Assembly (NCBI RefSeq): GCF_023256325.1
Contig: NZ_JAGDXI010000049.1
Location: 1 to 64,000, forward strand
Direction: 5' to 3'
Source: Caldisphaera sp.
Lineage (GTDB): Archaea; Thermoproteota; Thermoprotei_A; Sulfolobales; Acidilobaceae
Length of the DNA: 64,000 nucleotides
This document shows positions 53,617 through 60,353 of the stretch, piece after piece (positions within the stretch are counted from its first letter, which is position 1; the number at the start of each line of letters is the position of its first letter). Position numbers and translations under genes: made by a program. Under the pieces are notes generated by a model that saw only the letters and a program-made list of their open reading frames with translations, searched no databases and was not told where the DNA came from.

Positions 53617-54288
53617 ATGAGGTACGTGTTCGCTATAAATTTTAAGTCATACGAGACCGCGTATAATAATGTTGCGTTAGATATAGCAAGGACAGCAAAC
53701 CAATTGACATCTAAGTATAATAACGTGCGTATAATACTAGCAGTCCCATCAGTCATGGTAAGTAAACTGAACAGCATTTATGATGATATATTTTTGCAGC
53801 ATTTAGATCCATTAGAGTTTGGTGCTTATACTGGTTATTTGTCTGCTGATTCATTAAAATATTTAGAGGTTAAAGGAACCTTAGTAAATCACAGTGAACA
53901 TAAAATTATTTATAGGGATATAGAAAAAATAGTGAAGAAAATTAAAGATGTTGGAAAAGAATCTTTAGTTTGTGCCGATACCTCTGGCGAAGCAGCTGGT
54001 ATAGCTTATTTGGATCCAACAATGATAGCCGTTGAGCCTCCAGAACTTATAGGTTCTGGAATACCTGTATCAAGAGCTAAGCCTGAAATAATAACTGATT
54101 CTGTAAGTGCAGTCAAAAAAATTAAAAATATACCAGTTTTAGCTGGGGCTGGTATAACCATGCCAGATGATGCTGTTAAGGCTATTGAGTTGGGATCATC
54201 TGGAGTTCTAATAGCAAGCGCCGTTATGAAAGCAAAAGACCCTAATAAAGTAATAATAAACTTTGTTGAAGCAATTAATGGAATTTAA
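53617..54288 (+). CDS. tpiA: Triosephosphate isomerase
   Basis: A ~223-residue archaeal-type TIM, shorter than the bacterial enzyme. Active-site residues are Asn8 and Lys10 in INFKSYE, His92 in LVNHSEH and Glu140 in VEPPELIGSG. The phosphate loop GVLIASAVMKAKD is present. The start is ATG 53617, nine bases after the GTG at 53608. It interconverts DHAP and glyceraldehyde-3-phosphate, directly feeding the FBPA/P enzyme encoded just upstream. It overlaps the convergent regulator gene by four bases. Confidence 0.97.
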   Translation: MRYVFAINFKSYETAYNNVALDIARTANQLTSKYNNVRIILAVPSVMVSKLNSIYDDIFLQHLDPLEFGAYTGYLSADSLKYLEVKGTLVNHSEHKIIYRDIEKIVKKIKDVGKESLVCADTSGEAAGIAYLDPTMIAVEPPELIGSGIPVSRAKPEIITDSVSAVKKIKNIPVLAGAGITMPDDAVKAIELGSSGVLIASAVMKAKDPNKVIINFVEAINGI

Positions 54289-54629
54289 ATTCTAGGCTTT
54301 TGCTTTAATATTTTTTCAGCTTCATCTAAATTCTTTCTGCAACCGTCTAGCATTTCTAGGAGCTTGCTAACGTTAATTTTAACTAACTTTCTCGGTCTAC
54401 CTCTGCCTTCAACTTTTAGCTTACTTGTTTCAACAATGCCTAAGCCTGCTAAATCATTGACTACTCTTAAAACTAGTGGATAACTAACACTTAAAACTTT
54501 GGTTAAATCTCTAACACTTAGTTCTTTTTTATCAAGCAAATAGTTAAGTATTTGTGCAGCTAGATCATAGTCAGGTACGGATACGCATTGAATTAAGGCC
54601 TTTATAGGTTTAACTTCATTATTTTCCAC
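54285..54629 (-). CDS. Winged-helix transcriptional regulator
   Basis: A ~114-residue winged helix of ArsR/MarR type: AAQILNYLLDKKELSVRDLTKVLSVSYPLVLRVVNDLAGLGIVETSKLKVEGRGRPRKLVKIN, where the last part is the wing. The C-terminal helix is amphipathic and may dimerise. The GTG at 54638 is part of AGGTG; the start GTG 54629 follows nine bases on. It is convergent with tpiA, overlapping by four bases. Regulated genes are unknown. Confidence 0.85.
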   Translation of the reverse strand: MENNEVKPIKALIQCVSVPDYDLAAQILNYLLDKKELSVRDLTKVLSVSYPLVLRVVNDLAGLGIVETSKLKVEGRGRPRKLVKINVSKLLEMLDGCRKNLDEAEKILKQKPRI

Positions 54630-54752
54630 ATTTTTCACCTAGTTATATTTACTTATTTCTAATATTTAAAAATTTTTCCTTTTAAAAACTAAATAACAGT
54701 TACACAATTTATATTATTGATTCAAAAATGCATTAAATGTTTATAATATTAA

Positions 54753-55781
54753 TTATTTATATTTCTTAGTAGCATTATCTCCTATAAAGTCAAGCAATAC
54801 TTCCCTTGCTCCTTCCCCTATGTCTAAAACTCTAGAGTCTCTAGATAGTCTCTCTAATAGAGTCCCGTAACTAAGACCTCTTCCTCCTAATAATTGTACT
54901 CCTATCCATGTTGCTCTTTGCGCTAACTCTCCTGCAGAAACCTTTGATATGGCTGAATCTAATGGGTCTAAAGAACCGTTGCTATCATATTTATGAACTG
55001 CATTGTCTATGAAAGACTCAAGTAATTTTATTTTAATTTCTACTTCAGCATACATCCATTTGACTGATTGATATTCTGATAATTCTTTATCGAATATTTT
55101 CTTGCTTAACGCATTTTTACCTGCTTCGCTAAGGGCTCCCTCTGCTATTCCTAGTGCTATAGAACCATAACCGAGTCTACCATAGTTAATAAGTTCAAGA
55201 GCCTCTCTAAGCCCTTTTCCAGGTTTAGAAATCCTCTTGGCTTTTGTCCCTTGGTAAATTACATTTGAAATACCTGCACCTCTAAAGCTAATCAATTCCA
55301 TAGGCTTGATTTTTATATTTTCCTGTTTTTCTGCTAAATAGAGAGTTGGGCCTTGAGAACTTTGGGCCAGAATTATGAAATGATCTGCATATAATGCATT
55401 GCTTCCAAAAATTTTCTCTCCATTTATAATAGCATTCCCTTCAGAATCCTCTTCAGCAACAGTCTTTAAATTTGCCTTTATATCAGTTCCTCCACCGGGT
55501 TCAGTTATTGTAACAGAAAAGATAGAATTATCAATTCCTGATTTTAACGACCCTGAGCCACTAATCATTATTATATGAGCTATAGCTGGGCTAGATCTCG
55601 ATGCCAGTCTTACCGCCTTATACAATCCCCCTAATCCATATTTTCTTAGATTAAATAAACCAATTTCTTTCATATTATTAATGAATGCTTTTGGCACTTC
55701 ATTTTTCTCATCAACTTCTTTAGCTATTTTTGGTACATCGTTAAGAAGAAAGTCTTCTATTTCTTTTGGCAACTCCTGCAT
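54753..55781 (-). CDS. Acyl-CoA dehydrogenase-like flavoprotein
   Basis: A 342-residue protein of the acyl-CoA dehydrogenase family. It has the N-terminal helical part, the FAD-binding SVTITEPGGGTDIKANLKT and the loop INGEKIFGSNALYADHFIILAQSS, and the C-terminal LGIAEGALSEAGKNA and QLLGGRGLSYGTLLERLSRDSRVLDIGEGAREVLLDFIG. It is ~40 residues shorter than the usual ~380, mostly at the N-terminal helices. It probably oxidises a short-chain or branched acyl-CoA; the substrate and electron carrier are not apparent. GGGTAAG precedes the ATG. Confidence 0.88.
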   Translation of the reverse strand: MQELPKEIEDFLLNDVPKIAKEVDEKNEVPKAFINNMKEIGLFNLRKYGLGGLYKAVRLASRSSPAIAHIIMISGSGSLKSGIDNSIFSVTITEPGGGTDIKANLKTVAEEDSEGNAIINGEKIFGSNALYADHFIILAQSSQGPTLYLAEKQENIKIKPMELISFRGAGISNVIYQGTKAKRISKPGKGLREALELINYGRLGYGSIALGIAEGALSEAGKNALSKKIFDKELSEYQSVKWMYAEVEIKIKLLESFIDNAVHKYDSNGSLDPLDSAISKVSAGELAQRATWIGVQLLGGRGLSYGTLLERLSRDSRVLDIGEGAREVLLDFIGDNATKKYK

Positions 55782-55887
55782 TCTACTTACCCATTTTATT
55801 ATATCTAAAATTGAATAAAAGCTTAATCCATAATTTTTAAATATTGAGATTCTTTGAAGTCTTAGGTTAGTTTTTTAAATAGAATAC

Positions 55888-55930
55888 AAACTTTTAAAGG
55901 GGTTGAATATAAAAGTAAAGTAGGTGATAA
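55888..55930 (+). promoter_or_regulatory. Promoter of the L10e-dph2 cluster
   Basis: CTTTTAAAG at 55891-55899 is TATA-like; AGGTGAT at 55922-55928 is the Shine-Dalgarno for rpl10e. This likely drives the genes to rpoL. Confidence 0.4.
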
Positions 55931-55933
55931 AGT

Positions 55934-56455
55934 ATGCCAATGAGACCTGGAAGATGCTATTCGCATATAACTAGTCAACCTTATACAAGAAAGGAGTATA
56001 TACATGGCGCTCCACCCCCTAAAATAACAAAATTTGAAATGGGCAATAAAGAAATGTTGAAAAATTATGAAGTTAAGCTAGACTTAATATCATTAGAAAC
56101 AGGTCAAATAAGGTCGAATGCCTTAGAAGCAGCAAGAGTCATGACAAGTAAATATTTATCAACAGAGGTTGGAGATGCTAACTATTATATGAGAATACCA
56201 AAGTATCCTCATCAGGTAATAAGGGAAAATAAAATGATGGCATTTGCTGGAGCTGACAGATTGCAAGACGGTATGAGGCTATCTTTCGGTACTCCTATAG
56301 GTGTTGCTGCTATAGTTCATGCTGGAGATAAGTTAATTGAAGTGTGGGGTAGGAAAACTGATATAGAGAAAATAAAAGAAGCTTTAAGAAGAGGAGCCTC
56401 AAAATTGCCACAGAAAACAAGAATTGTAATATCTGAAGATAAAACGGAGAAATAA
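55934..56455 (+). CDS. rpl10e: Ribosomal protein L10e (uL16)
   Basis: A 173-residue archaeal/eukaryotic L10e. Family segments are [73 protein letters not shown]. It is needed for late large-subunit maturation. It is followed after two bases by dph2, a frequent pairing of translation genes. Confidence 0.97.
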   Translation: MPMRPGRCYSHITSQPYTRKEYIHGAPPPKITKFEMGNKEMLKNYEVKLDLISLETGQIRSNALEAARVMTSKYLSTEVGDANYYMRIPKYPHQVIRENKMMAFAGADRLQDGMRLSFGTPIGVAAIVHAGDKLIEVWGRKTDIEKIKEALRRGASKLPQKTRIVISEDKTEK

Positions 56456-56457
56456 TA

Positions 56458-57492
56458 ATGCCTGAAAGTTTAGAATGTGGTATTCCTTATACTTTAATTT
56501 TTCCCGATATTGAAATAAAAGGTAAGAAAGCCTTAATTCAGCTTCCTGATGGTTTAAAACAATTTTCTCTCACTATAGCTAATTGTATAAGAGAAAAATA
56601 CGGTGTAGAGCCAATAATCCACATGGAGAGCATATATGGCGCATGCGATTTACAATATAATCAAATATTTTCTATTCTTAATCCAGATATAATTATTCAC
56701 ATAGGTCATTCAGAATATCCAAATTATATAGCATCTCCTTTATCCCTTCCTGAAAATATAAGGAAAAGAATAGTATTTGTTAAGGCTTTAAGTAAAATAG
56801 ATATTGATGAAACTCTTGTATTAAGGGCGTTAGAAATATTAAATAGTTATAATGTTAAAAATATATCAGTAGCATTGACAGCGCAGCATACCCATTTATA
56901 TAATAAAATTTTTAATATTGTTTCAAATAAAAAGTATAATATTATCGAATCAAATGGATTAGCACCATATTATGAGCCAGGGCAAATAATAGGTTGTGAT
57001 TTTAGACCAGTTCTTAATAAAAAAATTGATGGATATATATTTTTAGGTGGAGGAGAATTTCATCCATTGGGTTTATATTTAGCTACATTAAAGCCAATAG
57101 CTCAAATAGATCTTTATAGTAATACAGTAAGAGACTTTACTCCAATAGGGGCTAAATACTATAAAAAAAGATTATTTACTATATCGAAGGCTATGGAAGC
57201 AAATCATTGGGGAGTAATTATAGGTTTAAAAACTGGTCAATATAGACCTTTTATAATAAACATGATAATAAAAATGTTATCTAAAAAACAATATGTTTTG
57301 CTTTCATCAGAAAACATAAATGAGATTAATCTAAGATCTATTGATAATGATTGGTATGACGCGTTTATAATAACCGGTTGTCCTAGGATCCCCATAGATG
57401 ATTTGATTGATTATGAGAAACCTGTTTTGACGCCAGGAGAAGCTTATATGGCTTTAGCTGGCAAAATTGATAACTATATGTTCCCATGGTAA
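56458..57492 (+). CDS. dph2: Diphthamide synthase radical enzyme Dph2
   Basis: A 344-residue Dph2. Three cysteines bind the 4Fe-4S cluster: Cys63 in YGACD, Cys180 in IIGCDFRP and Cys308 in TGCPR. Other boxes are ALIQLPDGLK, GGGEFHPLG and LIGLKTGQ-like IIGLKTGQYR. It transfers the 3-amino-3-carboxypropyl group of SAM to a histidine of EF-2, the first diphthamide step; DphB at 18.4-19.2 kb methylates the product. Its C-terminus reaches 57492, with the methyltransferase frame opening 20 bases beyond. Confidence 0.94.
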   Translation: MPESLECGIPYTLIFPDIEIKGKKALIQLPDGLKQFSLTIANCIREKYGVEPIIHMESIYGACDLQYNQIFSILNPDIIIHIGHSEYPNYIASPLSLPENIRKRIVFVKALSKIDIDETLVLRALEILNSYNVKNISVALTAQHTHLYNKIFNIVSNKKYNIIESNGLAPYYEPGQIIGCDFRPVLNKKIDGYIFLGGGEFHPLGLYLATLKPIAQIDLYSNTVRDFTPIGAKYYKKRLFTISKAMEANHWGVIIGLKTGQYRPFIINMIIKMLSKKQYVLLSSENINEINLRSIDNDWYDAFIITGCPRIPIDDLIDYEKPVLTPGEAYMALAGKIDNYMFPW

Positions 57493-57511
57493 CTTAATAT
57501 TGGTGTTAGTC

Positions 57512-58147
57512 TTGAATAAAAAAGATGTAATTAAAAATGTTAAGGTTTTTCTAGAAAATGAATTACCTTCGATAGATAGTCCTAGCCGTAACTTAGAGCA
57601 ATATAATACTCCATCTGAAATAATTTTGGATATGCTTAATCATGCTTATATTTCAAATGTGATTGAAAATTCAATAGTTCTCGACTTGGGTTCAGGGACT
57701 TGTAGAATAGCTTTAGCCTCTTTAATTTTTGGCGCATCGAAAGCCATAGGTATTGAAGTAGATGAAAGATTTTTCAGGCAATGTTTATATGCTGAAGAGT
57801 CCTTAGGGCTAAAAGGAAGGCTTTTTTTAATAAATGCTTATATAAACAAAAATTTAGGTCTAATTAAAAAAGGATCAATAGATTTAATAATTATGAATCC
57901 CCCTTTTGGCGTATGGAAAAGAAATGCAGATAAAACATTCTTAGAATACGCTTTTTCATTGAGTCCAAATAGAATTTATTCAGTTCTCAAATCAGGAAAT
58001 TTAAATTTCCACTCTGCTTTAAGCTATAGGTGGGGGTATAGGTTGAGATTAATAAGCACTAGAGAATTTCCAATACCAGCTTCAATGGAACATCATAAAA
58101 GCAGGATAAGGAGGGTAAAGGTAGATGTCGTTCTCTTTGAAAAATGA
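57512..58147 (+). CDS. METTL5-like N6-adenine methyltransferase
   Basis: About 211 residues. The LEQYNTPSEI box, SAM-binding DLGSGTCRIALAS and catalytic NPPFGVWKRNAD correspond to the METTL5-type rRNA adenine methyltransferases; the eukaryotic enzyme makes m6A in 18S rRNA. TTG 57512 with GGTG at nine bases fits this start. It overlaps csl4 by 23 bases, so RNA modification and RNA exosome genes are coupled. Confidence 0.85.
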   Translation: MNKKDVIKNVKVFLENELPSIDSPSRNLEQYNTPSEIILDMLNHAYISNVIENSIVLDLGSGTCRIALASLIFGASKAIGIEVDERFFRQCLYAEESLGLKGRLFLINAYINKNLGLIKKGSIDLIIMNPPFGVWKRNADKTFLEYAFSLSPNRIYSVLKSGNLNFHSALSYRWGYRLRLISTREFPIPASMEHHKSRIRRVKVDVVLFEK

Positions 58148-58757
58148 TGTAGTTGTGCCTGGAGAAATCGTAGCTCAACAAGAAGAGTTTGTTGAAGGAG
58201 AAGGAGTATATGTAGATCAGGAAACAGGATTTTTGAGGTCGGCTTTCTTAGGTAAAATAGCTATAGATCTCAACAATAAGATGATATCTGTGAATACTCA
58301 TAAAAAATTAAAATTACCTAAGAAAAATAGTATTGTTTTATGTTCAGTCTCATCTGTAAAAGAAAATATAATATTTGTTGACATATTTGGCGTTATAGTT
58401 TTATATCCAAGACCTAAGTGGGAACATGAATTTTCAAGTCCTTTATCTGGTGCTATTCTTTCAAATCAAATTGGTATAGATAAATATAATGATTTAACTG
58501 AAATCGTGAAGCCTGGAGATATTATACTAGCTAAAGTTATTAGTTCAACGAATCCATTCAATCTTTCATTAAAGGGACCCCAATTTGGTGTAATATATTC
58601 TATGTGCTCTAAATGTGGGGAAGTGATGACTCCAATTAATAATGACCAGCTTAAATGCCCTAAGTGCGGTAATGTTGAAAAAAGAAAAATATCTAATTTA
58701 GCTACTTCTAAACTTTTAAAGATAGATATGAAAAAAACAATAATGATACCACCGTAG
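58125..58757 (+). CDS. csl4: Exosome RNA-binding subunit Csl4
   Basis: A 210-residue exosome cap protein. The N-terminal VVVPGEIVAQQEEFVEGEGVY domain is followed by an S1 RNA-binding domain in the middle (VKPGDIILAKVISSTNPFNLSLKG) and a C-terminal zinc ribbon (CSKCGE...KCPKCGN). It sits on the Rrp41-Rrp42 ring and brings substrates, including DnaG. The start ATG lies inside the preceding gene's end. Its stop touches the DUF2067 Shine-Dalgarno. Confidence 0.93.
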   Translation: MSFSLKNDVVVPGEIVAQQEEFVEGEGVYVDQETGFLRSAFLGKIAIDLNNKMISVNTHKKLKLPKKNSIVLCSVSSVKENIIFVDIFGVIVLYPRPKWEHEFSSPLSGAILSNQIGIDKYNDLTEIVKPGDIILAKVISSTNPFNLSLKGPQFGVIYSMCSKCGEVMTPINNDQLKCPKCGNVEKRKISNLATSKLLKIDMKKTIMIPP

Positions 58758-58766
58758 GTGCCATTA

Positions 58767-59369
58767 ATGAAAAATATAAAAAAGAAATTGGTTTTTAGTT
58801 TAAAAGAAGGGTACGATGCAGAAATTATCTTTAAAAAAATTAATGAGATCATATCAAGCCAAGAGGCATTAATTAGAATAGAAGATAACAAATTAATTAT
58901 AATTTTCTTTGTAACCCCCAGAGATATTAATTATATTAAGTCTAAAATAAAAGAAATATTATCTTTTGAATCTAATAAAGGTAAAGTTAATGGGTTTAAG
59001 TATAATATTGGCGATATTAATCCAAGTGGTGGAAGGGATTTTTTAGATATTTTAGTCTTTATTTTAAGTAAGCAAGGATATAAAACGGAGATTGATGATG
59101 GCTTTATTATAACTACAGCAAATAAGGAAAAGGTAATATCTTTAGCAAAAGATTTAGAAAGAAATCTAAAGGAAATATCAGATAAAAATTATAGTAATGC
59201 CGTTAAAAAAGTTCTTGCATGTTATTTGACTCTCTACAAGAAAGACATAAGTGAAGCTGATCATTTTATAAAGGAGGGATTAAATTTAGGAATTTTAGAA
59301 GAGAATAAAAATAAGATATATACTAAATATAGTTGGAAGGAAACGTATGAAATGTTAGGCAAGGTGTAA
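58767..59369 (+). CDS. DUF2067 family protein
   Basis: A ~200-residue protein of the crenarchaeal DUF2067 family, characteristically placed between csl4 and rpoL. The sequence is alpha/beta with repeated KI/KE-rich helices, no catalytic motif, no membrane segment. AGGTG nine bases upstream favours ATG 58767 over GTG 58758. The family is uncharacterised; its fixed place suggests a role in RNA handling or transcription, but this is inference. Confidence 0.75.
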   Translation: MKNIKKKLVFSLKEGYDAEIIFKKINEIISSQEALIRIEDNKLIIIFFVTPRDINYIKSKIKEILSFESNKGKVNGFKYNIGDINPSGGRDFLDILVFILSKQGYKTEIDDGFIITTANKEKVISLAKDLERNLKEISDKNYSNAVKKVLACYLTLYKKDISEADHFIKEGLNLGILEENKNKIYTKYSWKETYEMLGKV

Positions 59370-59373
59370 TAAA

Positions 59374-59682
59374 ATGGTAGGCAATATTAAGATTAGCAAA
59401 ACCGAACAGGGGATATATAAGATAGAAATAGAAAATGAAGATCATACTTTGGGAAATCTTTTATCCACAACTCTACAGGGATTAAAGGGCGTAAATATTG
59501 CATATTATGAAGTTCCTCATCCTCTTGAGAATAAGTTAATATTATATATTGATTTGGAAGAAGGTATAGATCCAAAGGAAAAGGTTATTGAAGCCTTAAA
59601 AAAAATAAAAGAAATGAACTCAGAATTTAGAGATAAATATCTTCAAAAAATAAAAGAAATGAACATAGATATAGAAGATTAA
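59374..59682 (+). CDS. rpoL: RNA polymerase subunit Rpo11 (RpoL)
   Basis: A 102-residue subunit of the Rpo3-Rpo11 assembly platform. The signature NEDHTLGNLLSTTLQ, with later YYEVPHPLENK, is diagnostic. The C-terminus is about ten residues longer than the Sulfolobus form because KKIKEMN occurs twice: a 20-bp sequence is repeated 45 bases apart (59600-59619, 59645-59664). It closes the L10e-dph2-METTL5-csl4-DUF2067 set. Confidence 0.95.
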   Translation: MVGNIKISKTEQGIYKIEIENEDHTLGNLLSTTLQGLKGVNIAYYEVPHPLENKLILYIDLEEGIDPKEKVIEALKKIKEMNSEFRDKYLQKIKEMNIDIED

Positions 59683-59839
59683 TATTATGATCTAAATATT
59701 TATAAAGATTTTTCATTATATTCTAAAAAATATGTTTCTCATTTTTGTGTGGAATTATCCATGATAGAGGGTAAAAGGAACCTATCTGGAAAACAAACGA
59801 TAAATACTTTAAGGGTAAGCTAGATAATTGTATAAATGC

Positions 59840-59924
59840 GCGGGGGTGCCCGAGCCTGGCCAAAGGGGACGGGCCTAAGACCCGTTGGCGTAGGCCTGCG
59901 TGGGTTCAAACCCCACCCCCCGCA
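59840..59924 (+). tRNA. tRNA-Leu (UAA anticodon) with C33
   Basis: An 85-base class II tRNA, acceptor GCGGGGG/CCCCCGC, anticodon stem ACGGG/CCCGT, loop CCTAAGA. The anticodon is UAA (59876-59878), but position 33 is C (59875) instead of the near-universal U. Other arms match the GAG isoacceptor at 30.2 kb exactly. CCA is not encoded. Confidence 0.93.
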
Positions 59925-60196
59925 TTTTTATAAATATTTTCAAATTCTTCGATTAAACTTAATAAAAATAAATGATATTTTTGATTTACTTCCGTGCTAT
60001 TATTAATACCACAATTGCAATCTCCATTAAAATACGATAGCTCATAAAAATATCCACTTTCTTTAAGTCTGTCGCATAAATCTTTACATCCATTAAGTGA
60101 AATAACAAAGCCATCTATTGAATAAAATCTTAATATTATTCCACAACAGATGTTTTCTTTACATTTATTTATGAAAATTCTTGCCTCTTTTTTCAT
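59906..60196 (-). CDS. Small cysteine-rich hypothetical protein overlapping a tRNA
   Basis: A 96-residue protein with eight cysteines (KCKENICCG, GCKDLC, DCNCG), possibly metal-binding; I do not recognise the family. It ends within the T loop of tRNA-Leu(UAA) on the opposite strand, so the last six residues are antisense to that tRNA. ATG 60196 has TATA-like TATAAATG directly before it, suggesting leaderless expression or chance. The start of the next gene lies divergent, about 160 bases away. Confidence 0.55.
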   Translation of the reverse strand: MKKEARIFINKCKENICCGIILRFYSIDGFVISLNGCKDLCDRLKESGYFYELSYFNGDCNCGINNSTEVNQKYHLFLLSLIEEFENIYKNAGGGV

Positions 60197-60353
60197 TTAT
60201 ACCATCTCTATTAATAAAATTCTTAACTGTATTATTATTTTTATAGATTAAAATATTAAAAAGAGATTTAATTTTAACCTCTTTTAAGTTGCAAATAGAA
60301 ATATTTATAAAAATAAATGGTTTAGAGCTTTATTAGATTATTAGGTGAAAAAC

